From positions 148,805 through 212,804 of the forward strand of contig JBBJLW010000002.1 of NCBI GenBank assembly GCA_037720595.1: 64,000 nt of DNA, given 5' to 3'. Shown piece by piece: positions 10,499 through 19,218 of the stretch; within the stretch, counting starts at the first letter, position 1; the number at the start of each line of letters is the position of its first letter. The stretch is from Gaiellasilicea sp037720595 (lineage in GTDB: Bacteria > Actinomycetota > Thermoleophilia > Gaiellales > Gaiellaceae). The notes beneath the pieces were generated by a model. That model saw only the letters and a list, made by a program, of their open reading frames with translations, did no database searches and was not told the DNA's origin. A program made the translations under genes and the position numbers.

Positions 10499-10903
10499 TC
10501 AGCCCAACAGGCGAAAGCTCACCCGGAGGCGGTCGTACGTCGTCGCGGCTCGACGGTCGAAAGTGACGAGCGTCGCCTCGGCCTCCCGAGCAGTCGCGCA
10601 GATCAGGCCGTCATAGACGGCGCCACCGGCAATCCCGAGCAAAACGAACTCGTCGAGTAGCAGCTTGTGGGCTCCGGAGTCGAGAAGCAGCAGCGGCGCC
10701 GAGAATCGATCCGCGAGGAATGAGCGCACAAGCTCTGGCTCTGCGCGATGCGGCGAGGGCAGACGCGTGAGAACCGAGTATGACTCGAGCGCAGCGTGGG
10801 CCGGAAGGCGCACCTCTCCATCGAGTGTTCGGCTTGCCGTCTTGTGGGATTCATGCCAGCTCGCAAACGCGGCAACGACGACGCTCGAATCGGCGGCGAT
10901 CAA
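10499..10903 (-). CDS. vapC: VapC-type PIN-domain ribonuclease toxin
   Basis: A 134-residue PIN-domain protein; the acidic metal-binding set is visible as ADSSVVV (Asp4), ALESYSVL (Glu40), YDGLICATA (aspartate) and TFDRRA near the C-terminus. VapC toxins cleave RNA, often tRNA, when freed from the antitoxin. Its start overlaps the end of the antitoxin gene by 4 bases, the normal VapBC arrangement. Confidence 0.88.
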   Translation of the reverse strand: MIAADSSVVVAAFASWHESHKTASRTLDGEVRLPAHAALESYSVLTRLPSPHRAEPELVRSFLADRFSAPLLLLDSGAHKLLLDEFVLLGIAGGAVYDGLICATAREAEATLVTFDRRAATTYDRLRVSFRLLG

Positions 10904-11145
10904 CGGCGAAGCTGCTCGAGCGTCTCGCGTACCTCGCTGGCAGTGAGCGCCGGTAGCGGCTCGTCGGGGACTGCAACAAGCCTCCCCTCGCGTCGCTCGA
11001 GCTGCATCGGCGTCGACTGCGGCGCGATCTCGAGACGACCGTCGCGGGCCGCGATCTCGAGCGCCTGACCGGCCTCCAATCGCAACTCGTCCCGCAGCCG
11101 CTTTGGAACCACGATCCGGCCGGCAGCGTCGATGGTTGTTCTCAT
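10900..11145 (-). CDS. vapB: VapB-type antitoxin, AbrB/SpoVT fold
   Basis: An 81-residue protein with an N-terminal AbrB-like DNA-binding domain (MRTTIDAAGRIVVPKRLRDE) and an acidic C-terminal tail (LPALTASEVRETLEQL) suited to wrap the toxin. Antitoxins of this type repress their own operon. ATG 11145 follows GGATG. It precedes vapC with a 4-base overlap. Confidence 0.88.
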   Translation of the reverse strand: MRTTIDAAGRIVVPKRLRDELRLEAGQALEIAARDGRLEIAPQSTPMQLERREGRLVAVPDEPLPALTASEVRETLEQLRR

Positions 11146-11178
11146 GGCATCATCCTACCACGGAAACTGGCAACTAGG

Positions 11179-11649
11179 TTAGCCGGCGCAGGCGCCTGGG
11201 CCGACGCCCGGAAGGCGGCCGAGCAGCTCCGAGAGCTGCGCAACCTCGTCCTCGCTGAGCGCGCCGCGAAAGAGCGAGCGCAGCCGCTCGGTGTGCGTGA
11301 CCCCGACGCACTCGAGCGTCTCGGCGCCGGCCGGGGTGAGCTGCGCCCAGGTGACCCGCGCGTCACCCGCGCACACGTGGTTCTCGGTCAGGCCCGCTTC
11401 GTTCAGACCCTCCAGGAGCCGAGTCACGCCCGACGGCGTCAGCATCAGCCGCTGGACGAGGTCGGTCCGGCGGAGCCGCTGCCCCTCGGCCTTCGAGAGG
11501 TGGAGCAACGTCTCGAAATCGTTGATCGTGAGGCCGCGCGGGGTGAGCGACTCCGCCTCGAGCTCGCGGCGCAGGATTGTCTGCGCCCGCATCAAGCGGG
11601 CGAAGGCGACAAGCTCGATCGCTTGTGGGCTCAATACTTGACGACTCAA
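11179..11649 (-). CDS. MarR-family transcriptional regulator
   Basis: A 156-residue winged-helix protein. The core RRTDLVQRLMLTPSGVTRLL holds the recognition helix, followed by the wing region (LTENHVCAGDARVTWAQLTPAG). MarR proteins usually repress a divergent neighbour and are released by small phenolic or oxidising ligands. The divergent neighbour is the yceI-FMN reductase pair, 59 bp away. The most 5' start in frame is TTG at 11649; a later ATG would remove about 17 residues. Confidence 0.88.
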   Translation of the reverse strand: MSRQVLSPQAIELVAFARLMRAQTILRRELEAESLTPRGLTINDFETLLHLSKAEGQRLRRTDLVQRLMLTPSGVTRLLEGLNEAGLTENHVCAGDARVTWAQLTPAGAETLECVGVTHTERLRSLFRGALSEDEVAQLSELLGRLPGVGPGACAG

Positions 11650-11673
11650 TGGTTATCCTCTAGATTGGTTGAG
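11638..11673 (+). promoter_or_regulatory. Promoter of yceI with overlapping inverted repeat (candidate MarR operator)
   Basis: TTGACG (11638-11643) and TAGATT (11661-11666) are separated by 17 bp, a good sigma-70-type promoter reading toward yceI. An inverted repeat CTCAA (11645-11649) / TTGAG (11669-11673) brackets the spacer and -10, a natural place for repression by the divergent MarR protein. The inner part of the repeat is imperfect. Confidence 0.5.
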
Positions 11674-11708
11674 CACGCAAAGTTTACCACGACGAGAGGG
11701 GAACCACA

Positions 11709-12242
11709 ATGAGCATCACGCAGGAAGCCGTTGCCATTCCGACCGGAACCTGGAGTCTCGATCCGGTTCACTCCGACATCGGTTTCGCCGTCAAGTACAG
11801 CGGCGCCGGCACCTTCCGGGGCACGTTCGACGAGTTCGACGCGAAGCTCGTGGACGGCAAGCTCGAGGGCACTGCCAAGGTCGCGAGCGTGGCAGTCGAC
11901 GACCCGAACTTCGCGGGACATCTCCAGTCGCCGGACTTCTTCGACGCCGAGCGGAACCCCGAGCTTCGGTTCACGTCGAAGTCGATCGAGCGCGACGGTG
12001 ACGAGATCACGATCGCGGGCGAGCTGACCCTTCGAGGTGATACGAAGGAAGTCATCATCAGCGGCACCGTCGCCGGACCGACCCCGGACGTGTACGGCAA
12101 GGAGCGGTTCGCGTTCGACGTCGAGACGAGCGTCGATCGCCGCGACTACGGGATCAACTGGAACGCGGATCTCCCGACCGGCGAGCCCGCGCTCGGCAAT
12201 GACGTGAAGATCACTGCCAACCTCGCGTTCATCCAGTCGTAA
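11709..12242 (+). CDS. YceI-family lipocalin-like protein
   Basis: A 177-residue YceI-domain protein: TWSLDPVHSDIGFAVKY at the N-terminus, then GTFRGTFDEFDA and FFDAERNPELRF, all family hallmarks. YceI proteins bind isoprenoids or amphiphilic ligands in a beta-barrel. No signal peptide is visible, so this one is probably cytoplasmic. A clear ribosome site (GAGAGGGG) precedes ATG 11709. The FMN reductase follows 2 bp later, and a MarR gene is divergent, suggesting a small stress- or aromatic-responsive operon. Confidence 0.9.
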   Translation: MSITQEAVAIPTGTWSLDPVHSDIGFAVKYSGAGTFRGTFDEFDAKLVDGKLEGTAKVASVAVDDPNFAGHLQSPDFFDAERNPELRFTSKSIERDGDEITIAGELTLRGDTKEVIISGTVAGPTPDVYGKERFAFDVETSVDRRDYGINWNADLPTGEPALGNDVKITANLAFIQS

Positions 12243-12244
12243 AG

Positions 12245-12796
12245 ATGAAGATTCTCGCGCTCAGCGGCAGCCTCCGCCAGGGTTCCCATAACACGGACCT
12301 CCTGCGGGGGGCTGCCGCGGCCGCGCCCGACGGGATCGAGATCGAGCTCTACCACGGGCTGAAGGAGATCCCGCCCTACGACGCCGACGCCGACTTGCCT
12401 GGCGACCGCCCCGTCGCGGTCGAGAGCTTCAAGGCGGCGCTCGCGGAGGCCGACGCGATCCTGATCTCCACCCCCGAGTTCAACTCCTCGATCCCGGGCG
12501 TGCTCAAGAACGCGCTCGACTGGGCCTCGAGGCCCCTCGTCGAGTCGCCTGTGCGAGGGAAGCCCGTCGCTGTGCTCTCCTCGAGCACGGGCATGTTCGG
12601 GGGCGTCTGGGCTGCTGCCGAGACGCGCAAGGTCATGGGGGCGCTCGGGGCGCGCACCCTGGAGGACACCGTCGCCGTCGCGAAGGCCGACACACGGCTC
12701 GCGGACGGCATCGATGCGGCATTGCTGGGCGAGCTGCGCGCAGTCGTCGACGCGCTCGCGGCCGCGGTCGACGAGCGCACCGCCCTGGCTGCCTAG
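12245..12796 (+). CDS. NADPH-dependent FMN reductase / quinone reductase family protein
   Basis: A 183-residue flavodoxin-fold protein. LALSGSLRQGSHNTDLL binds the FMN phosphate; STPEFNSSIPGVLKNALDW is the family signature near residue 80; SSTGMFGGVWA follows. Relatives reduce FMN, quinones, azo dyes or chromate with NADPH. It is translationally linked to yceI (2-bp gap). ATG 12245 starts the conserved core directly. Confidence 0.9.
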   Translation: MKILALSGSLRQGSHNTDLLRGAAAAAPDGIEIELYHGLKEIPPYDADADLPGDRPVAVESFKAALAEADAILISTPEFNSSIPGVLKNALDWASRPLVESPVRGKPVAVLSSSTGMFGGVWAAAETRKVMGALGARTLEDTVAVAKADTRLADGIDAALLGELRAVVDALAAAVDERTALAA

Positions 12797-12801
12797 ATCA
12801 T

Positions 12802-13584
12802 CTAGCCCAGGAAGCGCTCGACCGCTTCGGCGGTCTCCTCGAAGGCATCCCACAGCACGGTGTGTCCGCCGGGAACACGGACGACTTCGAGCTCGTCGTC
12901 GAGAACGGCTGTGTGCGCGTCGAGCAGGTGGTCGTAGCGGACGTACGAGTCCTCGCCGAGCACGAGCAGGGTCGGGACGTTGGCAAGCTCGAACGGGGGC
13001 GGCTCCCGACTCATCTCGCCGTAGGCGGCGACGACCGCACTCTGGAGGTAGCGGTAGCGCCAGCGGCCGTCGCGGTGCTCGACGAGATGCTCTCGCAGCT
13101 CGTCCGCCACGAGCTCGCGCGGAGCCCGCGAGAGCTGGCTCTCCTCGTAGCGTCGGTCGATCGCCTCTTCGAAGCTCGCGTACGAGCGGTCGAGGCGTGC
13201 GCCCTCGGCGCCGTTCAGCGCCGCGTTGCCCGAGATCAGGAGTGCGGGGTCGAGCAGCACCAGCCGCTCGACGGCCTCCGGGGCCGCCGCCGCGACCTCG
13301 AAGGCGATCCGGCCTCCGAACGAGTGACCGATCCAGCGGATCGGATGATCGACGAGCCCGTGCTCCTGGAGGGTGTCGATCGCGTCCTCGACGTGCTGCT
13401 CGAGATGCCAGGGCGGGTCGTACTCCGAGGCGCCGTGCCCACGCAGGTCGAGAGCGACAACATGGAAACGGCCGGCGAGCCGCTCGGCGAGCTTGGCGAA
13501 GTGGAGCCCGTGGCTCGTGATTCCGTGGAGGCAGACCACGACCGGCGAGCCCCGCTCGCCCCATTCGTGGCTGGTGAGCGTCAA
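12802..13584 (-). CDS. Alpha/beta-fold hydrolase
   Basis: A 260-residue hydrolase. CLHGITSHG supplies the oxyanion-hole region, WIGHSFGGRIAFE the nucleophile elbow (Ser in GHSFGG), and VPGGHTVLWDAFEE the C-terminal catalytic histidine. LVLGEDSYVRYDHL is in the place of the acid. The TTG start overlaps the peroxiredoxin stop (TTGA), so the two are translationally coupled; longer 5' readings run through the peroxiredoxin gene. Substrate unknown. Confidence 0.85.
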   Translation of the reverse strand: MTLTSHEWGERGSPVVVCLHGITSHGLHFAKLAERLAGRFHVVALDLRGHGASEYDPPWHLEQHVEDAIDTLQEHGLVDHPIRWIGHSFGGRIAFEVAAAAPEAVERLVLLDPALLISGNAALNGAEGARLDRSYASFEEAIDRRYEESQLSRAPRELVADELREHLVEHRDGRWRYRYLQSAVVAAYGEMSREPPPFELANVPTLLVLGEDSYVRYDHLLDAHTAVLDDELEVVRVPGGHTVLWDAFEETAEAVERFLG

Positions 13585-14039
13585 GCGTGCGCCGCGCCGA
13601 GCGGACCGGAGACGATCTCGGTGCGGCGCGTGTCGTCGTCGTTGACGAGCGACCAGACGACGATGCCGTCCTTCCCGATCAGGAACGTGCCGCGGGTGGC
13701 CGCCCCGCGCGCCTCGTCGAATACGCCGTACGCCTTGGCGGCGGCGCCGTGGGGCCAGAAATCGGATGCGAGGGTGTAACTGAGCTCGAGTTGGCGCTTC
13801 CAGGCCTGGCGGGCCGGTGCCGAGTCGCACGAGACGAGCACGACATCTGTCTCGGCGGACGCGAACGAGGCTCGATTCTCCTCCAGATCGCGTGCCTCGT
13901 CCTCGCAGACCGGGGTGAACGCGAAGGGATGGAAGACGAGCAGGACGTTGCGGCGACCGCGGAAGTCGGCAAGCCGCACGCGCTCGGAACGGTCGACCTC
14001 CAGGTCGAATTCAGGCGCCTCGCTGCCGGTCTCGATCAC
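13581..14039 (-). CDS. Peroxiredoxin, AhpE/Bcp-like
   Basis: A 152-residue thioredoxin-fold peroxidase. The peroxidatic cysteine is in FHPFAFTPVCEDEARDL; the usual PxxxT/SxxC is present as PFAFTPVC. A later Cys in VSCDSAP is a possible partner. It reduces hydroperoxides in the cytoplasm. GTG 14039 starts the conserved core (IETGSEAPEFDLEV) and lies inside the last 29 bases of rarA, so it depends on that transcript. Confidence 0.88.
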   Translation of the reverse strand: MIETGSEAPEFDLEVDRSERVRLADFRGRRNVLLVFHPFAFTPVCEDEARDLEENRASFASAETDVVLVSCDSAPARQAWKRQLELSYTLASDFWPHGAAAKAYGVFDEARGAATRGTFLIGKDGIVVWSLVNDDDTRRTEIVSGPLGAAHA

Positions 14040-15297
14040 GCTCGTCCCCTTCCTCGCCGCTCCCGCTCGGGCGATAGTAGCGCCGGCCGCGGAGCTCCTC
14101 CGGGAGGTAGTCGAGCTCGAAGCCGCGCGAGTCGGTGTGCGGGTCGATGTAGCCCTCACCGTGCCCGAGCTTCTTGGCGCCCGCGTAGTGGGAGTCGCGC
14201 AGCATCGCCGGCGGGCGGAGGTTGCCGCCCTCGCGGACGTCCTGGCGCGCCTCCCAGATCGCGAGCGCGCTCGCCTTCGACTTCGGCGCCCGCGCGAGGT
14301 AGAGCACGGCCTGCGAGAGGTTGAGCTGCGCCTCGGGGAGACCCACGTGCTCGAGTGCGTGGGCCGCGGCGACGGCGACCTGGAGCGCACGCGGATCGGC
14401 GTTGCCGACGTCCTCGGAGGCGAAGATCACCATCCGCCGGACGATGAAGCGCGGATCCTCGCCGCCTTCGAGCATCGCCGCGAGGTAGTAGACGGCGGCG
14501 TCGGGGTCGGAGCCGCGCATCGACTTGATGAATGCCGAGACGAAGTCGTAGTGCTGGTCGGCGCCCTTGTCGTAGCGGAGCGGCCGCTTGCGCGCAGCGT
14601 CGTCGACGTGGCGCTCCTCGAGCGGAACGCCTTCGGCGTCTGCCGTCTCCCACGCGAGCTCGACGGTGTTGAGTGCAGTGCGGGCGTCGCCGCCTGCCCG
14701 GCGCGCGATCGCCGCCGCGACTTCTTCCGGCACCTCGGCGCCGATTGTGTCGGCCCCGCGGCGCACGACCTCGAGTAGCTCGTCTTCGCCGAGCGCCTCG
14801 AGCTCGACCACCTGGCAGCGCGAGAGGAGCGCCGAGTTGACCTCGAAGTAGGGGTTCTCGGTCGTGGCGCCGATCAGGATCAACAGTCCATCCTCGACGG
14901 ACGGGAGCAGGGCGTCCTGCTGCGCCTTGTTGAAGCGGTGGATCTCGTCGAGGAAGAGGATCGTCCGCTGACCGTTGCCACCGAGCCGGTCGCGCGCCGC
15001 CTGGAGCACCCGACGCACGTCGTCGACACGGGCCGAGACCGCCGAGAGCTCCTCGAAGGCCGCGCCGGTGGTCTCCGCGACGATCCGCGCCAGCGTCGTC
15101 TTGCCGACGCCTGGAGGACCGTAGAGGATCAGCGAGCGGAGTCGGTCTTCCTCGATCGAGCGGCGCAGCGCCGACCCGGGCCCGAGGACGTGCTGTTGAC
15201 CCACGAGCTCGTCGAGCGTTCGCGGCCTCAAGCGCTGAGCGAGCGGCGCGTAGGCCGCGGAACGCTCGCGCGCCGCATCCGCAAAGAGGTCGCTCAT
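14011..15297 (-). CDS. rarA: Replication-associated recombination protein A (RarA/MgsA AAA ATPase)
   Basis: A 428-residue clamp-loader-like ATPase acting at stalled forks. Walker A GPPGVGKTT near residue 60, Walker B LFLDEIHRFNKAQQD near 115, sensor GATTENPYFEVN and arginine finger SRCQVVEL are all present, followed by the tetramerisation region (KSMRGSDPDAAVYYLAAMLE) and the conserved C-terminal YIDPHTD-type block. It diverges from the dioxygenase gene across 10 bp. Its end overlaps the peroxiredoxin start. Confidence 0.95.
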   Translation of the reverse strand: MSDLFADAARERSAAYAPLAQRLRPRTLDELVGQQHVLGPGSALRRSIEEDRLRSLILYGPPGVGKTTLARIVAETTGAAFEELSAVSARVDDVRRVLQAARDRLGGNGQRTILFLDEIHRFNKAQQDALLPSVEDGLLILIGATTENPYFEVNSALLSRCQVVELEALGEDELLEVVRRGADTIGAEVPEEVAAAIARRAGGDARTALNTVELAWETADAEGVPLEERHVDDAARKRPLRYDKGADQHYDFVSAFIKSMRGSDPDAAVYYLAAMLEGGEDPRFIVRRMVIFASEDVGNADPRALQVAVAAAHALEHVGLPEAQLNLSQAVLYLARAPKSKASALAIWEARQDVREGGNLRPPAMLRDSHYAGAKKLGHGEGYIDPHTDSRGFELDYLPEELRGRRYYRPSGSGEEGDERDRDRQRGA

Positions 15298-15307
15298 CGA
15301 GCGAAGT

Positions 15308-16060
15308 ATGCTCCGCCCCGTGGCGACCCACGAGGCCGACGACTTCTCCGAGCCGATCCTCCCCGGCGATGCGGTGAGCGACTACGAGCGTTACCTGAAC
15401 ACCGTCGAGCTGCTCGCGCTTCAGAAGAGACGGGACGACTGGGTGCACCGCGACGAGCTCCTCTTCCAGGTGGTGCACCAGTCCTCCGAGCTCTGGCTGA
15501 AGCTCGCCTGGAATGACGTCGAGGACGCGACCGCGCACGTCTGCCGCGGCGAGGGCGAGGCTGCGTTGCGGCTGCTGCGGCGCTCGGCGCTCTGCCTCGT
15601 CTACGCGACGACGCAGCTCGACATGCTCGAGCACATGTCGCCGTGGGAGTACCAGGAGATCCGCAAGGTGCTCGGCCACGGGAGCGGCTTCGACTCGCCG
15701 GGCTGGCGCGAGATCCGGCGCGTCACGCCCGCGCTCGGGCAGGCTTTCCATGCTCTCCGCGAGCAGGAGGGGCTGAGCGTCGTCGACGTCTATGTGCGCG
15801 GTCGCGAGCACGAGTTGCTCTACCAGCTCGCCGAGGCGCTGACGGAGTGGGACGAGCGGATCACGATGTGGCGCGTCCGGCACTACAAGGTGGTCGCGCG
15901 CGTGATCGGCGACTCGGTCGTGGGGACGCAGGGCACCCCCGTCGAGGTGCTCGGCCGGCTGATCCATCATTCGTTCTTCTCCGAGCTCTGGCGCGCGCGC
16001 AACGAGCTGACGGCGCTCTCCAAGAAACATGACCTCTGGATCAACCGCCAACGCTCGCGC
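15308..16060 (+). CDS. kynA: Tryptophan 2,3-dioxygenase, without its own stop codon
   Basis: Catalyses the haem-dependent opening of tryptophan to N-formylkynurenine. Family motifs are LLFQVVHQSSELWLKL, LEHMSPWEYQEIRKVLG, GSGFDSPGWREIRR, the haem-ligand region MWRVRHYKVVARVIG and GTQGTPVEVLGRLIHH. Homology ends near FFSELWRARNEL (about 16015), where relatives stop, but no stop codon follows; the frame stays open through the methyltransferase gene and joins the M20 peptidase to 18178. The end given here is approximate. Either a stop was lost or a single-base error is present: one shift just before 16030 gives a TGA at 16030-16032. Confidence 0.8.
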
Positions 16061-16133
16061 GTTCCTCAGGCGCGCGACGCCAGGCGCCGGCGGAGCCGGC
16101 TGCCGGGCGGGGCCGTGCCCGCGAGAGGCGCGC

Positions 16134-16892
16134 GTGAGCGATCCCGCCGCCTGGTGGGGCGAGGGAACCTACGAGCGGCTCGCGGAGCGGCTCGCCCCGA
16201 TCCACGACGAGCTCGTGCGACGGCTGGAGCCGAGGTCGGGCGAGCGCTGGTTGGACGTCGCCGCTGGGCCCGGCGCGGTCGCGATCCGGGCTGCGCAGGC
16301 GGGCGCGCGGGTTTCCGCCTCCGATCTCGCCCCGGCCATGATCGAACGAGCTCGAGGTGCCGCCGCAGCGGCGGGCGTCGAGCTCGACCTCGGTGTCGCG
16401 GATGCCCGCTCGCTGCCTTGCGAGGACGCGAGCTTCGACGTGGTCTCCTCTGCGTTCGGCGTCATCTTCGCGCCGGAGCCGGAGCGGGTGGTCTCCGAGC
16501 TGGCGCGGGTCTGCAGACCGGGGGCGCGGCTCGGCCTGACGACGTGGGTTCCGAACGAGGAGCTCGATGCCGTGTGGGAGCCGTTCGCCGACGGACGGCC
16601 GGTTCCGACGGAGGTCTGGGGCGAGGAGCGGAGCCTCGAGCGGCTGCTCGGCGACCACTTCGACCTCGAGGTCGAGCGCGATTCGTGGATCGTGACGGGC
16701 CGAAACGGGGCGGAGGTCTGGGAGCTCTTCGCGAGCTCCGCCCCGCCGGTTCGGGCGCTACTCGGGTCGCTGCCCGACGAGCGGCGGCCGGCCCTGCGGA
16801 ACGCCTTCGTCGACCTGCACGAGCGCTATCGCGACGAGCGCGGCGTCCGCTTCCCGATGGAGTACCTGCTCGTGCTCGGGAGGCGGCGGTGA
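16134..16892 (+). CDS. Class I SAM-dependent methyltransferase (UbiE/Methyltransf_11 type)
   Basis: A 252-residue methyltransferase with motif I LDVAAGPGAVAIRAAQAG near residue 40, acidic motif II region ASDLAPAMIERARG, and SFDVVSSAFGVIFAPEP. GTG 16134 is preceded by GAGAGG and begins the conserved region; the frame extends a further 35 codons upstream but that part is low-complexity. It ends in a GTGA overlap with the M20 peptidase. Acceptor unknown. Confidence 0.85.
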   Translation: MSDPAAWWGEGTYERLAERLAPIHDELVRRLEPRSGERWLDVAAGPGAVAIRAAQAGARVSASDLAPAMIERARGAAAAAGVELDLGVADARSLPCEDASFDVVSSAFGVIFAPEPERVVSELARVCRPGARLGLTTWVPNEELDAVWEPFADGRPVPTEVWGEERSLERLLGDHFDLEVERDSWIVTGRNGAEVWELFASSAPPVRALLGSLPDERRPALRNAFVDLHERYRDERGVRFPMEYLLVLGRRR

Positions 16893-18178
16893 GCGGGCCC
16901 CTGCGCGACGAAGCGGTCGGCCTCCTTCAGACGCTGATCCGGCTGAACACGGTCAACCCGCCCGGCAACGAGACGATCGCGGCGCGTGCGCTCCGCGACT
17001 ATCTCGCCTCGCACGGCGTCGAATGCGAGCTCTACGCGCGCTCGCCGGAGCGCGCGAATCTCGTCGCGCGGATCCCGGGCGGCGAGGGGCCGAGCCTCGC
17101 CTTCCTGAGCCACACCGACACGGTCATAGCCGATCCGGTCGAGTGGTCGCGCGATCCGTGGTCGGGGGACATCGTCGACGACCACGTCTGGGGTCGGGGC
17201 GCGCTCGACATGAAGAACCAGGTGGCGGCGAGCGCCGTCGCGTTCGCGTCGCGCGCCCGGGAAGGGTTCCGGCCGGCCGGGGATCTCGTCTTCATCGCCG
17301 CGGCCGACGAGGAGGTCGGTAAGTCGTTCGGGCTGGAATGGCTCTGCCAGGAGCATCCTGAGGCCGTGCGTGTCGATTACGCGATCAACGAGGGTGGCGG
17401 CGAGCGCGTCGAGCTCGGCGGCTCGCCGTACTATCTCTGTGCGAGCGCGGAGAAGATGACGGCGCCGTTCCGGATGCGGGTTCACGGCCGCAGTGGGCAC
17501 GCGTCGATGCCCGGAATCGCCGACAACGCGCTCGTCAAGGCGGCGCCGCTCGTCGAGGCGCTCGGTGCCTTTCGGCCCGAGCCCGAGGTCGGTCCCGAGG
17601 TCGAGGCGTTTCTCGCGACCGTGCTCGGCGAGCAGCTGCCCCCCGAGCAGGTGCTCGCGCGGCTGGCCGAGATCGATCCGCTTGCCGTCGAGCTGATCGA
17701 GCCGCTGCTCTCGCTGACGCTCTCGCCGACGATCATCGCTGCGTCCGAGCGGCGCAACGTGATTCCCGCCACCTGCGACGTGACGGTCGACTGCCGCCTG
17801 CTTCCGGGCACCACTCCAGAGGACGTCGAGCCGGTCATCCGGCGAGTCCTGGGCGAAGGCGATTACGACCTCGAGTTCCTGGAGCGCTGGGGCGGCACCC
17901 GCTCCTCAATGGAGACGCCGCTGTGGGACGCGATCGAGCGCTGGGTCGGCGAGACCGAGCCGGGCGCCAAGGTGGCTCCGATGTGCTGCGCCGGCTTCAC
18001 CGACTCGCACTGGCTCCGCGACGCATTCGGCACGATCGCCTACGGTTTCTTCCCGATGCGGACGATGGATCCCGAGCTGGCGGCGCGGCTGATCCACTCC
18101 GCAGACGAGCGCGTCCACGTCGACGACCTCGAGCTCGGCGTCGAGTTTCTGCGTGCGCTCGCGCGCTCGTTGGGCTAG
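16889..18178 (+). CDS. M20-family metallopeptidase (ArgE/DapE/CPG2-like)
   Basis: A 429-residue zinc amidohydrolase. LSHTDTVIAD holds the first metal histidine and aspartate, WGRGALDMKNQVAA the bridging aspartate, ADEEVGKSFG the catalytic Glu pair, and CCAGFTDSHWLRD the distal region with a metal histidine. The lid/dimerisation domain starts near HGRSGHASMPG. Relatives remove acyl or carboxyl groups from amino acids. GTG 16889 overlaps the methyltransferase stop. The same frame is open back to the dioxygenase gene, which is not how the family starts. It is followed 2 bp later by pabB. Confidence 0.9.
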   Translation: MSGPLRDEAVGLLQTLIRLNTVNPPGNETIAARALRDYLASHGVECELYARSPERANLVARIPGGEGPSLAFLSHTDTVIADPVEWSRDPWSGDIVDDHVWGRGALDMKNQVAASAVAFASRAREGFRPAGDLVFIAAADEEVGKSFGLEWLCQEHPEAVRVDYAINEGGGERVELGGSPYYLCASAEKMTAPFRMRVHGRSGHASMPGIADNALVKAAPLVEALGAFRPEPEVGPEVEAFLATVLGEQLPPEQVLARLAEIDPLAVELIEPLLSLTLSPTIIAASERRNVIPATCDVTVDCRLLPGTTPEDVEPVIRRVLGEGDYDLEFLERWGGTRSSMETPLWDAIERWVGETEPGAKVAPMCCAGFTDSHWLRDAFGTIAYGFFPMRTMDPELAARLIHSADERVHVDDLELGVEFLRALARSLG

Positions 18179-18180
18179 CC

Positions 18181-19218
18181 GTGCTCGAGCTCTGGTCGCC
18201 GGAGGGAGCCTTCGAGCGGATCGAGGCCTATCTGCGGGAGCGCGGCTTCTTCGAGCCGGGCGGTGACGAGCTCGTCGCCGACGTCTACCTCGGCTACGGC
18301 CTCTCGGCGCCGCTGCGCCGCTCGGCTGCGCCGTCACCGCCGGAGCCGTGCCGCTTGCCCCTCGCCGCCGCGTCCGTTCGAGACACGTCTCGGGCTTCAA
18401 GCGCGGGACATGTCCGGATCGGCCGGTGGGAGCGAACCTGGACCGACGAGGAGTACGCCGCCGCCGTGGAGGAGGTGCGCGCCGCGATCGAGCGCGGCGA
18501 CGTCTACCAGGTCAACCTCGTCCAGCATCTTTCCGCGAGCTGCGACGGCGAGCCGCGTGTGCTGGCGGCCGTGCTCGCCGGGTTCAGACCGGTTGCGCCG
18601 CACCTCGCCGGCGAGGGCTGGGCGATCGTCTCCGCCTCGCCGGAACTCTTTCTCGCGCGCCGCGGAAACCGGATCTGGACGATGCCGATCAAGGGCACTC
18701 GGCCGCTCGGCGAGCACGTCGAGGGTGCGAAGGACCAGGCGGAGCACGTGATGATCGTCGACCTCGAGCGCAACGACCTCTCGCGGGTCTGCGAGCCCGG
18801 CTCGGTGCGCTGGCCGGAGCTGATGGTCGAGCGGGAACTCGCGGGCGTCACGCACCTTGTCTCGCGGGTCGAGGGAACGTTGCGCGAGGACGTCTCGCTC
18901 GCCGAGCTTCTTCTCGCCACCTTTCCGGGCGGCTCGGTCACGGGCGCGCCGAAGCTCGCCGCGCTCGACCAGATCGCACGACTCGAGCCCGTCGGCCGCG
19001 GCGCCTCGATGGGCGCGCTCGGGACGGTGCGGGGGAACGGCGACCTCGAGCTGGCGCTGACGATTCGTACCTTCGCGATCGTCGACGGACGCATCCACCT
19101 CTGGGTCGGCGGCGGGATCGTCTGGGATTCCGACCCGCACGACGAGATCGAGGAGTCGTGGACCAAGGCGCGGCCGTTGCTTGCGGCGGTCGGGACGCCG
19201 CTCGAGGTGTCTGCATGA
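18181..19218 (+). CDS. pabB: Aminodeoxychorismate synthase component I, short N-terminus
   Basis: Converts chorismate with ammonia to 4-amino-4-deoxychorismate for folate synthesis. Chorismate-binding landmarks are GDVYQVNLVQ, SASPELFLARR, PIKGTRPLG, DLERNDLSRVC and FPGGSVTGAPKLAALD. At 345 residues it lacks much of the N-terminal domain of typical PabB (about 450). The stretch at 18391-18415, just before the conserved core, resembles the repeat found between nuoF and nuoG, so the N-terminal region may have been reshaped by a repeat. GTG 18181 follows the peptidase stop by 2 bp; pabC overlaps its end (ATGA). Confidence 0.9.
   Translation: MLELWSPEGAFERIEAYLRERGFFEPGGDELVADVYLGYGLSAPLRRSAAPSPPEPCRLPLAAASVRDTSRASSAGHVRIGRWERTWTDEEYAAAVEEVRAAIERGDVYQVNLVQHLSASCDGEPRVLAAVLAGFRPVAPHLAGEGWAIVSASPELFLARRGNRIWTMPIKGTRPLGEHVEGAKDQAEHVMIVDLERNDLSRVCEPGSVRWPELMVERELAGVTHLVSRVEGTLREDVSLAELLLATFPGGSVTGAPKLAALDQIARLEPVGRGASMGALGTVRGNGDLELALTIRTFAIVDGRIHLWVGGGIVWDSDPHDEIEESWTKARPLLAAVGTPLEVSA
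18391..18415. repeat. Degenerate copy of the nuoF-nuoG repeat inside pabB
   Basis: CGGGCTTCAAGCGCGGGACA followed by TGTCC matches the repeat arm plus its ATGTCC tail at about 19 of 24 positions, with one extra base. It lies in the poorly conserved N-terminal part of pabB, shortly before the chorismate-binding core. Confidence 0.4.
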
